Source of the DNA: Dichotomocladium elegans | Taxonomy: Eukaryota > Mucoromycota > Mucoromycetes > Mucorales > Lichtheimiaceae | Direction: 5' to 3' | Assembly (NCBI GenBank): GCA_025716815.1 | Contig: JAIXMN010000002.1 | Location: 2,046,001-2,110,000, forward strand | DNA: 64,000 nt | In this document: one piece after another, positions 1 to 11,796 of the stretch | Numbering within the stretch: the stretch's first letter is position 1 | How the letters are laid out: the number at the start of each line of letters is the position of its first letter | Notes under the pieces: model-generated | What the model saw: the letters and a program-made list of their open reading frames with translations, nothing else | Told to the model about the DNA's origin: nothing | Databases searched by the model: none | Translations under genes and position numbers: made by a program

Positions 1-393
1 TGATGAGCGAAGAAGAATTAAGGGACCAAATAAAATAGTCTACTACTTAAGCTTCTGTGCTTGCGGTAGAGCACTTGAACCGGCACTATTCAAGGACATC
101 TTCATTGGGGAAATAACATTTCCAGTAATATCCTAAACCATGTCTATAAGGGAACTGACGATAAACCCTTGGTAATCATCAGAACCAGTTAGGCTTAGAG
201 GGATTGGATATTGCATAAAAGCGGAGTATAGTAGTAAAGGAGACCGTATGCAATACATCACCTTTGCTGCTCTCATCATCTGCGCAATATCTATCAATTT
301 GAAATACCGCTAACGGCCCGGGCGGTCTAAAACATCGGGAAAATAGCGCTAGAGCAAACAATGGCCTTACGCAATCTCTTTACAAAATCAGGC
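1..393. other. 5' flank of the peroxidase gene, no gene seen
   Basis: No convincing coding region is visible. The last part is expected to hold the promoter and 5' leader of the glutathione peroxidase gene. An ATG at 361 is in frame with the peroxidase and would add 11 residues (MALRNLFTKSG) before the family-typical start. Confidence 0.5.
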
Positions 394-1292
394 ATGAGCA
401 AGTTTTTCGACTTCACCGTCAAAGATATCAAGAACCAGGACTGGGACCTCGGCACGCTGAAGGGCAATGTATGGATTCTCTCATCAATAGACTTCATTTC
501 TTCGCTCATGCCTTATAAAAAAACAATAGGTTGTCCTTGTTGTCAATGTCGCGTCCAAGTGCGGCTTCACCAAGCAATACGCTGGTTTAGAAGATCTTTA
601 CAAAAAGTACAAGGAGCGTGGCTTCACTATCGTTGGCTGCCCATGCAATCAGTTTGGCGGGCAAGGTAATTCGCACCTGCTCCTCTTGTATCCGTTTTCC
701 TCTGGACCATCCGCTCACACGTTATTTGCAAATGTGTATAGAACCTGGCACTGAGGAGGAGATCCAGAATTTTTGCAAGCTCACGTATGACGTTTCATTC
801 CCGCTCACGGCAAAGCTGTAGGTTTACCTTGAAAGGGACTGCCATGCATAACGTTAAACATATCATTTTTTAATCATACAGCCAAGTCAATGGCGACAAT
901 GAAGCACCAATTTATAAGTTTCTGAAGGAATCCCAGCCCGGGATCCTCGGGTAAGCATAAAGGCGAATGAGTTTGAACCGGTAAAACTAACCAGGGAACT
1001 GCTATCTATGCTCGTCTCGCCGGGTCCCGTAAACAGCATGAAGCGAATCAAATGTAAGGTTAGAAATATGCTAATACGAGTAAATGACTAAAATATATTT
1101 GATGCAATAGGGAACTTTGAGGTGAGTAACACTCAAGTGTGACAATGGGTATCATAAGTGTGCACATCACCAAAGTGACACGGATTGTTATCATAGAAAT
1201 TCCTTGTCGATCGTGAGGGCAATGTGGTCAAGCGCTATGCTTCCCTCACCGGCCCCGAATCTATCGCTGCTGACATTGAGAAGCTCTTGTAA
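394..1292 (+). CDS. Glutathione peroxidase-like thiol peroxidase (Gpx/Hyr1 family)
   Basis: Thiol peroxidase that reduces hydroperoxides, in fungi usually with thioredoxin. Seven exons join in frame: 394-468, 530-665, 742-817, 882-950, 1037-1053, 1111-1121 and 1197-1292, giving 159 residues, the normal family length. The start MSKFFDFTV matches the family; an in-frame ATG at 361 would add a short basic extension. Visible motifs are [10 protein letters not shown] with the peroxidatic residue as Cys, not selenocysteine, then [26 protein letters not shown] and the C-terminal SLTGPESI. Exons 5 and 6 are micro-exons of 17 and 11 nt; both are needed to make the conserved RIKWNFE segment. Family assignment is firm; the micro-exon junctions are inferred from splice signals and homology. 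Confidence 0.9.
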
Positions 1293-2618
1293 CGATACTT
1301 ATCTTTGTTTCGATTATAGCCCATTTTTAATGATTTCAGGGATGCATCCCGCGCACATCTTTATGTTTACTTATCGTGTCTCTTTCAACATAAAGAACTC
1401 TCTGCTCCTAGTTGGCTGAATGTTTGGTGTAAAACTTGCACTTGAAGAGATTTCTCGGATGACATCTATCTTTTCGGAATAAAAAGTACAAGGGGCATAC
1501 AACAAATACGTCCGGCGTTGAGAGGATCCAGGCAAATCCATGGACGTAACAGCAGAATAGGTTGATCCCGGAGAGAATTTGATGCAATGGAGGGCAGACC
1601 TATCCAAAGCAGAATACGGCTCTTCGTTGTCTTTTCTTTGGCCTGTCCTCTTCCGTCTTGTGGAAAGCACTTGTGGCTTTTCTGTCTAATCTTACTTCTC
1701 TATCATCTATTCCCATTCTCTCTTTTCACTGACACTGGGGCAGACGCAAGACTGTAGTAGCTAACAGAGACTTGAAGTCATACAAACCCGCTCAGTGGGC
1801 CGAGGAAAAGTCGGACATCACAAGCGGGAATTCAACTACGGGAATGCAGGAGTACGGTTAATTCATGTAATGGGAACCACTATAACGGCATGGTCGCTAT
1901 ACAAGGTCGAAGGTTGTCTTTTGGGAGAGTGTACCAATACCCTTTTTTCTTCCCAAGTACGGATACTGTGGTATTCGTATCTTTCTATCTTCTTGCAGAA
2001 CTCATGTCAATAAAACCCCCTTGAAAGACCTAGTGGGAAAAAATGAAGGAAAAGACAATGGAAATAGATCAAAGCATATACCATGCTTCCTGGCCTTAAA
2101 TAACTGCGGCTATTATCCAGACTATTCATTCACATTCCTTATATATGCGTGTGAGTTCGGTGCTCCACATCCTTATAATCATCTATGCTACATTGCCTCT
2201 ACGCTATATATCAGAAGCGTATCATTATTATACTCACGACCATGCGTGAATACTGCTACTTTTTAAAACAGAAAACACTTTTTCTTTCCTTGAGAAAAGG
2301 AGATGAGCATTCTTGGCATTGATTGTGTAGAATGATGGCGAACCCCCCATAAACCGGAAAATGTTAATCTCTTCTCACCACCCACATGGAAGCTCAATAG
2401 TATAATCAGTAACATTCTGACTCAATTACTTCCTAACTCATATCAACGTCGCGTGCATCGTTGTCACTTTATCGATAAATGGATGAAATGAGTTGGAGAA
2501 GCATGCGTCGGCCGAGAAGCACCACCAATTCAACAGAGATGCAGCCGTACGTAATTTGATTGGCTGACTTAACATTTGTGGAATACCAATTTCCAGTTAC
2601 ACACAAAAATATCAACAA
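1293..2618. other. Intergenic, no gene recognised
   Basis: Only short open frames occur here on either strand and none resembles a protein family I recognise. It should contain the 3' end of the peroxidase transcript. No repeat or RNA gene is apparent. Confidence 0.5.
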
Positions 2619-2692
2619 GCTCGCTTAGCTCAGTTGGTTAGAGCGTGGTGCTAATAACGCCAAGGTCACAGGTTCGACCCCTGTAGTGAGCA
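2619..2692 (+). tRNA. tRNA-Ile(AAT)
   Basis: A full cloverleaf can be drawn. The acceptor arm pairs GCTCGCT with AGTGAGC (one G-T pair), followed by discriminator A at 2692. The D arm carries TAGCTCAGTTGGTTAGA (A box). The anticodon stem TGGTG/CGCCA encloses the loop CTAATAA, giving anticodon AAT. The T arm is ACAGG-TTCGACC-CCTGT (B box). There is no intron and CCA is not encoded, as expected for a eukaryotic nuclear tRNA. It would read AUU and, with inosine at the first position, AUC. Confidence 0.95.
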
Positions 2693-3615
2693 TTGTATAA
2701 CATCCTGATATGGTGTCCTAGTTTTTGTCTCCGGTTGATTTTTCCACCCAAAAGTCGGTAACCAATCAAATTGTCGTAACCCGGATTGCTAGACCAATCA
2801 ATGCAGCCCATCCATTTTACCCTTTTCTACACGTTTCTCCATCAATTGTACAAACGGACATAGTTCCCTCGTCGCAAACAACACCTGCTCTTTCCCTTTT
2901 CTCTCTCTCCTCCATGCTTATTATTAGATAGCAAAACAATATAAATATCCAAGAAGGTCTATACAATAAACATCATCTATCTGTTACACTTCTTCTTCCA
3001 CTGTTACGCTTGATCGTTGCTATTGTCTACGATGTAATCGCCAAAATGTACGCACGATAAAACAGAGCTGGCTTGTTAGAGGTTGGTGGTCAATTGAAAA
3101 TACAAGCAACGCTGACTCTTGTTCACGGTTCATCACCTCCTGCTTTTGTGCGGATTATTGATGCCTTCTTGTCTGTTAGTTTGCTTCCCATTCTTCATGA
3201 TTGTATTTCTCGCATAGTTATATTATTTATCATTATCTTACCTTACCTTTTCTTTAGTAACCATCTTAGCGTGATAGTATAACATTAAAAGAACACCTTC
3301 TTCACCAATTCAACGGTCTTTAATTTGGCCAAGATCTATCCTCCAAAATGAGATCTGCCGGTACAACAACGACATATCGGAACTTCTTGACCAACCTTAT
3401 TATTTTTGGACCATCTCATCAAATAAATCAGTAACATGCGTTTTCGAACATTGCCTGAGTGACTACATTATCCTCCGTGTTATATTCCCTATGCGGGTAT
3501 CCTGTGTTGTCTCAAAAAGAAAGACGACCCTGCTGAATTTCTTTTGTTTTCTTCACATCTACACCCCAGAGCCTCTAATTTTAGAACATATGTAGCCAAG
3601 ATACCCGCACAGACC
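2693..3615. other. Intergenic, no gene recognised
   Basis: AT-rich sequence after the tRNA with T-runs able to stop Pol III. Open frames are short, hydrophobic and unlike known families. Confidence 0.5.
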
Positions 3616-4105
3616 ATGGACACGGCCCGTGTAAAACTTGGTCAACGTAAGAACGAGATTAGAGATGGTGAGATGACACGCTGGTTCCTTTGTTTTTCCA
3701 TGTGTTGAGCAGTCTTATTCATAATGCAGAGAGTAGGGGCATAACAAAAGGGAAAATGTGGTATGTGCTTTGGCGGGGATGCTTCATCCATGGATATGTT
3801 TGATAGCACTGCAGTATGATAAGAATTTTAGGACAGCTGTGAGACAAGAAACGGTATTTGAAGTAGTCCACAATAAAAGCAGCCGTGAAACCCGGATTGG
3901 CAGATATCTGAAGGTATATTTCTTTGACACATACTTGGTGTCATTGATATATGGTTTAATTGTTCTTTTTGTTGTTTACATATCGCTCTGCAAAGCTGTA
4001 CTTCTCTTTCCTGAAAAAAAATGCACCTAATTATTGCAGCAGGACCCGTGGTCCAAAGTTCAGGAGATTGCTTCCAATTTCCTTACGAGAAATCCAGGAC
4101 TATGA
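3616..4105 (+). CDS. Possible small multi-exon gene, unrecognised, model incomplete
   Basis: Three blocks look coding and are bounded by plausible splice sites. The first starts at ATG 3616 (MDTARVKLGQRKNEIRD) and stops before gtgaga. A central block follows the acceptor near 3818 (YDKNFRTAVRQETVFEVV onward, ending in RIGRYLK before gtatat). The last follows ttgcag near 4040 (DPWSKVQEIASNFL to NPGL and TGA at 4103-4105). The small piece near 3728-3759 does not join the first and central blocks in a consistent phase, so either my exon model is wrong or the gene is damaged. I do not recognise the family. Confidence 0.3.
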
Positions 4106-4770
4106 GAACGGACCCATCCTATCCTTACATGCCGAGTATTCTGCTTACCAAATACCCTTGACATTTTTATCCAAAGTACCTTTTATCATCTTATTGGGGG
4201 GCTATTGTACGTAGACATTCGATAGTGATGAATCCTTGGCTGCATCATGTAAGAAATATAGAGGTGAGTGAGCTTTTCTAGGTGTGCAGAGCAGCCGCTA
4301 ATACGGTGCACAAAAGATGTAGCACTCGCTAGACAATATTACCTATTCCCAGGTAGAAGTGGTTGTAGCGGATGTGATACACTGGGTCGAGCCGCGTATC
4401 AATAAATCAAATGAGCTATTCGTGATCAATTGATCGCTCTTTCACTTTTTCTTTTTCGAGATCCATACCATTTTTTCGAACCTTCATTCATGAAGTGCAC
4501 GTAGTCTGTCCGGGAATAATGTATTAATTCAGGCTTGCCCTTTTTCCTGTTTCCCAAGAAGGTAATGAAAAATCGAGTAGCTTCGCGTCAGATGCTAGTG
4601 CTGTACGTACCGTATTCAGACCGCCATTGCTGTGAACAACAGCTCTCGATATGGTTCGGTTTTTGGAGACTCTTCCTACCGGCGCTATTTCTGTAGATCA
4701 TTCTGTGAGGTGAGAAACGCTGTCCACGACAAAACACAGCAATTGAGAAGCGAAGATTATTGAGCTCTTT
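4106..4770. other. Intergenic upstream of the RFC gene
   Basis: No coding signal recognised. The right-hand part leads into the GC-rich promoter of the replication factor C gene. Confidence 0.45.
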
Positions 4771-4847
4771 ACGCGCGTGGACGGGAAAAGCAGGGCGGAG
4801 AGCTGGGTAACGCGCTTATTTGTCTGCGCTGTTTCCCGTCAACGCGT
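4771..4847 (+). promoter_or_regulatory. MluI cell-cycle box-like cluster upstream of the RFC gene
   Basis: A perfect palindromic ACGCGT lies at 4842-4847, 52 bp before the RFC start codon. The related cores ACGCGCGT (4771-4778) and AACGCGC (4809-4815) lie just upstream, and tttcccg precedes the palindrome. In yeasts ACGCGT is bound by MBF and drives G1/S expression of replication genes. Use of the site here is inferred. Confidence 0.5.
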
Positions 4848-4898
4848 TCATTTTCAATATATTTTTTTTTCTCCAACACAACATTAACACGTAATACC

Positions 4899-6304
4899 AT
4901 GAACAGCAGCTCGTCCAAACCTACCGAAGACGCTGTTGGCTACATGCTGCCCTGGTAACAATGGCTTACTTGCTTGTTTCTTTTTTTTTTTTCTCTCTCT
5001 CTCTCCTGATACGAGTTGCTCTACGCCCTTTCTTTCTAACCGTGTGTACCTCTAGGCTCGAAAAATATAGACCGATTGTTCTGAAAGACATTGTAGGCAA
5101 CGAGGAAACCATCGGCCGATTGCAGGTCATTGCACGCGATGGCAAAATGCCAAATCTGATTCTTGCTGTATGTCAAAAGTGGCACGGATTCTGATGGTTG
5201 TGTCAGTCATGGAGAACTCGTGTGACACCCTCCCCACTGATCTTCATATGCAACAGGGCTTACCAGGTATTGGAAAAACAACCAGTGTCCTCTGTCTAGC
5301 ACATGAGCTTCTTGGAAGTGCATACAAGAACGCAGTTCTCGAGCTGAACGCATCGGATGATCGGTAGGATTGAGCGGATAGACAGGCTGGTAAAAACAAA
5401 AAAAAGGACGACGTATACTGAAAGGCCAACCTAGTGGAATTGACATGGTTCGTGATCGGATCAAGAGTTTTGCACAGAAAAAGGTTACCCTTCCCCCCGG
5501 AAGACACAAGATTATTATACTTGATGAGGCGGATAGGTAAAGACAAAGGAATACCTGCTTGCATTATCCCTAGAAACTGCTGATCCACATATCCCTAGTA
5601 TGACAGGAGGCGCACAGCAGGCTTTGCGACGTACAATGGAAATCTATTCCAACACAACACGATTCGTCTTTGCATGCAACCAATCAAACAAAATCATTGA
5701 GCCCATCCAATCGCGGTGTGCTATTTTGCGATTCGATCGACTGACGAACGAGGACGTTACGGAGCGGCTGCAATACATCAGCGAGTGTGAAAAGGTCAAT
5801 ATCACCAACGATGGTCTTGAAGCTCTTGTGTTTACTGCAGACGGCGATATGCGACAGGCAATCAACAACTTACAATCCACTCATTTCGGCTTCAACCTCG
5901 TCAACGCCCAAAATGTGTACAAAGTTTGCGACGAACCGCACCCGGCAGTGCTCAAACGAATCCTCGACGCATGTGCAGAGGGTAACATCGCCGTCTCTAA
6001 TCAGCTGACACGGGACTTGTACGGGCTCGGCTATTCTTCTTTGGACATTATCACCACCTTCAACCGTGTACTAAAGAGCTATAATGACCTCAAGGAAGAT
6101 ATGCGGTTAGACTTCTTGAAGGTAGGATAGGCGTTATGAGTGTTGGTTGGGTGCGAGAAGCTCATTATTTAACGATCTTTTCAGGAAACGGGTTATACAC
6201 AACTCCGCATCACCGACGGCCATCAAAGTCTTCTGCAATTATCAGGCATGGTGGCTCGACTATGCAAACAAGGTCTCAAGCACAAGGGCAGCGGGAAAAT
6301 ATAA
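4899..6304 (+). CDS. RFC4: Replication factor C small subunit, Rfc4 (yeast)/RFC2 (human) type
   Basis: Subunit of the heteropentameric clamp loader that opens PCNA and loads it at primer-template junctions in the nucleus. Six exons (4899-4954, 5056-5167, 5257-5363, 5435-5536, 5599-6121, 6185-6304) give 339 residues, normal for the family. Visible motifs in order are WLEKYRP (RFC box II), Walker [10 protein letters not shown] with the Ile typical of yeast Rfc4, [11 protein letters not shown], Walker [21 protein letters not shown], the SRC arginine-finger motif in [11 protein letters not shown], sensor [13 protein letters not shown], and KVCDEPHP, which marks the Rfc4/RFC2 branch. The upstream MluI-like boxes fit S-phase expression. 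It converges on the DNA ligase IV gene, 274 bp apart. Confidence 0.95.
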
Positions 6305-6578
6305 TCCATTTTGCATCTATTATTCAATATATTATTTACAGACTGCTCTCTAAGACTTTCCTCGGGACTTTAGGCTCATAATCTGTTCATTGGTGTGAGC
6401 GTTATGTCCAAAAAAAAAAAAATGCACATTGCAACTTACTTCGCTCATCAACCAATGTTCTGTTGGAAACACACGCATCGACCCAGTCGGTGGTCACAAA
6501 GTACGGTAGTGGCATCCTAAGAAAAAGCAGAGCAAGTTAATGTCTCTGACTCGCTCAATTCCATCCTTCATCTTAATA

Positions 6579-9500
6579 TTACTCCTTCAATGAGGCGTTG
6601 AGTCCTGGTAAACGACTGAGGTCGGATTTATCAAAGATGACATGAGTGATTCCCGGCTCGATTGCCTGAACTATCTCAGCACCATAGAAGCGTAAGTTGG
6701 TGGCCGCGAGGGATAGTCGCTCGTGGGCCCCCTGTCTTTTCACCCAATCTAAGGACATGTCGTTGATGTCGATATCAGGGTTGGGCGGATCATCGTCAAT
6801 ATAGGCTTTTACTTGCTGGAACATACGGCCCGGGATCAAGGTGTATGGGAAGTAGCGACTCTGGATCTCATTTGCAAGTGTTTGGATGTTTTCACCTTGT
6901 TTGAGCAAGACTCGTGACATGGACTAGATCAATAATCAGCATCGTTGATAATACACACTTTCTGCTTTTACCTCTTTAAGGCTTTTCTCTGTCGCATCCT
7001 GCGTGTATGAGTCGCCCCACGGATCCATTTCCATTTCAAACGCCTTTTTCGTCTTTTCTGTTGTATATAACATGTATCTGAAGGAGCAGCAGAGATCAGT
7101 TAATGCACGCACAGAAATTTACAGACATTTCTCGTATCATTTACTTTGGTGACAACGGGACCATGTCTTGGCTTTCGACACAGTCTACAAGCCATTGAGG
7201 AATGATGACATCGTGCATCTTCTGGCTGATGATGGCCTGGACGATGATATCTACGGGTAAATAAAATAAGTTCACCTTTGAATTTCTTTTAGTGAACATC
7301 AAAGTCGGAACACTTTACTCTGGTCTCCAGCAATGATGTATTGAGCTGCTCGAGCTTGTTGGATAAAAGCGCCGCCATTTTCTTTAATCAATGCCTCGAG
7401 ATCATGCTTTGTATATTTATTATCGCCAGTGGCTACACCTATAGATATGGACTTCGCTGTCAAACTGCAGCCACTATTGTTCATGTGGACTTAAAACCTT
7501 ACAGAAAGTCAAACCTGAAAACAACATAGATTTCGTTGTTATATTTCTGGCATATAAACCTTGTTGACTCTCGAGTATCTTGTGTAATTTGGTCTAATAA
7601 AGTGGCATGATCAATGGAAATGTACTCCATGTTTTTTTTGTAAAGAAAGAAGGGAAAAAAGAAGCTTCATCATACCGCCTTCGAGGCCGTCTGTCTTTGT
7701 CTGGATCTCTTATGGTCCCTGCATAAAGATTGTTAAAAGAAGAATTGGACTTTTAGAGCTAAGGAATCTACTTACATGATATTCTGCTCGGATGCACGCC
7801 GTTTTTGTCCAGCGATAGTACCTTGGCGGCGGGCATTGTTCATCTCTATGTACATGCATAATCATTCAAGTGTTACTTATAGAACCGTAAATGATGTTAC
7901 CATTCCACGACATGACGTCTTTCCACGCCTTATCTTGGCGAAATGATATAAACCGAGGGAAACGCAATGTCCAACTGGCACCGAATTGATCTATAACTAT
8001 AAATCAATCATTATTTTTTAATACATGATCATGATCCTTACTGCCATAAACAATTTCAGCTGCTTTTACTTCCACAACGAGAGAGCTAGCAAAGAAGACA
8101 TTTATAATTAGATATATATATATATTATATGAATTATCATTACCTCGTATAGTCAATTATCACATCTGGGTTCTCATCAGATCTTTCGGGATGGATGAGC
8201 CAAGGAGGGTGGCGTCTTGGATTGAAACTTGTAGCGTTTTCAAAAGCATCTCTGCAGCGTACAAACATCAATGAGCTCCTGGTTTTTATAGCGTTCATCT
8301 GTAAAAGATGGTTACTTGCTTGAATATGTCTAATTCACCCAATGTGTAGCCAGTCCCAAGCATAGCAAATGTCATAAACCTATTGAAGAAGTGATTCAGC
8401 GTGACGAGACACTCTAGACTTTTTGTATTCCTACTTTGGATTATCGTCGGTATTGCCTGCTCGGTCATCGCGGATGGCGCAGAGGAACTGGCTTAGTCGA
8501 TTGCCACGCCTACCTGAGCCGTACTTGGCGCCTACATTGCCGAATTAGAATCGACTCTAGTTGTGTTTGTATCTTAATACATACCAATCACAAGAAGATC
8601 GCAGTTGTCGTTTAAAGAATCGATATACTCTGGCTTGATCTTGATCCATGTATGATTTCTTGTACCAGGTTCATAGATAGAGCCGGGGTTCTTGAGGACT
8701 ATTCCTTCTTGTCTGGTATTTGATAGCCATGGTGTTAGATTTCAAAATGCACTACGCTGTATAAGCGATTATCACCTTAGACTTATAGCATTGTTGAGAG
8801 CTTCAATATAGTCATCCTTCGTTGATTTCTCAAGTCGTGATAAGATATGTAGAGCACCAGGCTTCTCAGTCACAACAGAATTGAGAACTCGAAGGCGGTC
8901 TTCAAGAGGATAATCTAGTAGAGGGCATCCATTGCAAAATACAATGTCAAATACAATGACTACGTTAAGCAGAGACGAGCGTTAGCATCAATATACATAG
9001 CAAAAGTCACGATCGCAGCTTACAGCACGGACGAGCCTTATGTGGATCCAGACTGTCGTCTTGAAAAACATACGAGTATATTAGCAAGATATAGCAAGAT
9101 TTCTTGAAACTGGTGCCGACCATTACCTTTGGCTGACGATTTCAGGGTGCCGAACGGCAGGTATACATCTAGCTTTGGATCGTATGCAACCATTTCGCCA
9201 TCAAGGATCATACTTTATACAGGATTGAGTATTTCGATCATAGCACATGTCTGTTTTCTATACCTATCTGCTTTCAATTCCTTTATTATTTCAGCTGCTA
9301 GTTTACCATCACCTGGAGAGCCACCATACAACTCAGTATAGTCCGTAGAGCGTCTACGGATGGGGAGATATTGATGTCATTCTCTTCGTGCAAGCACATG
9401 CGAAGGCGTCAATATATACCTGGACATCCACATGAATCTTTGGGTGCGCTTTTCAAAGTGCATCTGCATACGTTCACCGTCTATCTTTTCTTCAATGTAA

Positions 9501-10632
9501 TATCGGCCGTGATACAACAGTTTTGACACGTCCTTCGGGACGTCACGGTGCCCAAGTTGCGGTTTGAAAGGGTGGAAGAGTGAAACAGTCTATTGTGTAA
9601 TCCTCGTATATTAATCAGGCTGCAGGGCTACCAGTTACTGTGTGCTTACTGATTTATTCAGCTTTACGGCCGGATCCTTGAGATCAGTGCAGACTTTCTC
9701 GAGGTTGCTGCATACAGCGTACATGTCACGTGCTTGAGGGTGGTATACTTGAAGGACCGAATTGTCGGTCATTCCTATCTTGAGGTCTTTTATCCGCAAC
9801 GGAAAGAGCCGGTTAACTGTACTGACAAAAAAAGCAGAGCATGTTTGGTTTCGATTTTTAATTTTTCTACCTTTGAGGATGATCCGGATGAGCCATTTTT
9901 GTTCAAATGCGTTGTATGTATTGAGGACGTTCTTAAAAATCCCGACAATAGCCTTTTCATCGCTGTTATAAACCATTCATTAGTCAGCAGGCAAAGCAAC
10001 ACTGATATAAATGACTTACTTGGACGAGGCAACGATGCGATCCAGTAGGACATTAACGTCATGAACGGTCTGCGTTGGGGGTTGCGTCTCTATAACAGAT
10101 CGATGCTTGATCATATCGTATGCGACACCTGCAAAGTCACCGACTGCTTTCTGTTACGGGCGAATGAAGCAATTAGAGAGCGTTGATTGACCGGGGGAGG
10201 GTGTCATAGTTGATAGTTTCAAACCTTATTCTCTGATGATGGTACAGCAGCTGGCTGTTTAAATTTTGCGAGTTCGATTGCGTCTTGCGCAGTGCGAGCT
10301 ATGCCCAATGCGTCCGTGTATACTTTGGCGAGTCGCATTTCTTTCATATTGTAGCGTCGTTTATCCAACTGTTTTGTTTCCAAATTGCGCGATTGGTCAT
10401 TAAGCAAAAAAGCTGGCACGATGATGATCCAGATCTCTTTCTCCCGCCCCTTTCTTACATGTGGAAGGAGCAATCGCATTGCATCGAAGAAGTCGTAGCC
10501 ATAGTTGTCACGCCACTGGTACAAATATTTTCGAAGCCTTTCCTTCTTTTTCTCAGTACCACTGATTTTTTGGATTGATTCGAAGAGATCGCACAGTTGA
10601 TAAAAAAGTGGAGACAACTGATCAATGCTCAT
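6579..10632 (-). CDS. LIG4: DNA ligase IV (ATP-dependent, non-homologous end joining)
   Basis: Seals double-strand breaks in the nucleus, acting with XRCC4/Lif1. More than ten short introns split the gene. The N-terminal exon (10632 downward, [18 protein letters not shown]) begins the DNA-binding domain, followed by the segment around [19 protein letters not shown]. The nucleotidyltransferase core has the active-site motif EEKIDGER, with the AMP-accepting Lys codon at about 9486-9488, then [27 protein letters not shown] and [19 protein letters not shown]. Two C-terminal BRCT-type regions are visible, near 7480-7300 and 6920-6579, as in LIG4 and unlike LIG1. The stop is at 6579-6581. Individual exon borders were not all resolved. 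It lies 155 bp downstream of the lipB stop on the same strand. Confidence 0.9.
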
Positions 10633-10786
10633 GGTTAAGTGTCGAGAGAGGACAAGTATGAACTGCGCATAAATTTCGATTCTCCTTCCCCCCCCAAAAA
10701 AAAGAAGGATGATGGGGGGGGGGCCAAGTGTAATATCGACAAGCGTCGTTCAAGAATTCACATCTTCCCTAATCCAAAGCAACCCT

Positions 10787-11796
10787 TTATTTTTTCCTGC
10801 TCTCAATGATAGTTCTGATTTCGTTCATGAGAGATCCATAGGGATTAACAGGCTCAAGTGGGACTTGAAAAAGACGTCGGAAGCTTGTGATCAAGTGCGG
10901 CAACGTCTCGTCGACGGAGATATCCCTGCCAACCTGCTGAGATATCGATGTGACCTTTTTGTCCGCAAGACCGCAAGGGACAATGTGGTTGAACCATTGG
11001 AGGTCGACATTGCAGTTGAGGGCCACGCCATGGCTGCTGACATAGCGCTGAAGATGGACGCCAAGAGCGGCAATCTTCTGATCCTGCCCGATCCAGACAC
11101 CGGTGTTTTCGGTAGTATTGGCTTTAATTCCAAACTGACTGCAGCAGTCGATGATGGTCTTCTCTAATCGCGATACATAGCATCGCACATTGATCTAGCG
11201 GCCCATACTTGAGAGTTTAGACGAATCGGTGAAGAGGCTGAAATGGAATACCTGATAGTTACGGATATCGAGTATCGGATATGCAATCAATTGACCAGGT
11301 CCATGGTACGTGATTTGTCCTCCTCTCATCGTCTTCGTGTTTGCATATTTAGAGTGTATATAGAGGAAATGACAACTGTGTCCATACACACACGCACGCA
11401 AGCACAAACCTCATAGTACTCCGCTCCAAGACGTCGCAGCTGTTGCTCTTCATCAAGCTCGGTTTTACCTCGAATACGACGGCCAGCTGTGTAGGTGTGT
11501 GGATGCTGAAGGAACACAACAATGTCCTCAGGATCACCTGTTGTGTTAGACTCAAGGCGATTGATCGCATGTCGTCGCTGCACAAGGTACGACTGGATTG
11601 CCAGACCGGTATCATACGGTATTTGTTGATTCACAAGGGAGACATAACCAATGGGACGATCGGGATACAGAGGAGGAGTTGTGGGGTTGCCTGCACAGGA
11701 AGAAGTTGACAGGGCACAGCATGGAAGTGCGATGATCTGTCGTCGGGATTTCCCGGTAGCCGCAGCATGTATGGGTCGAATGTACCGTAGAAGCAT
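10787..11796 (-). CDS. LIP2: Octanoyl-[acyl-carrier-protein] transferase, LipB/Lip2 family
   Basis: Moves the octanoyl group from mitochondrial acyl carrier protein to lipoyl domains, the first committed step of lipoate synthesis. Three exons join in frame: the first ends in GAEYYE near 11411, the second runs from [17 protein letters not shown] to NYQ, and the last from INVRCYV to the stop at 10787. The signature [22 protein letters not shown] and HIVPCGL (catalytic Cys), followed by the catalytic Lys region ADKKVTS, are all present. The N-terminus ([20 protein letters not shown]) is basic and lacks acidic residues, as in a mitochondrial presequence. An in-frame ATG 12 codons upstream precedes a Lys run and is less likely. 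It is divergent from CAB4. Confidence 0.9.

Noticed and set aside
10709..11167. 152-codon plus-strand open frame over LIP2
   Set aside because: It is antisense to the last LIP2 exon, which carries the conserved catalytic motifs; a shadow frame.
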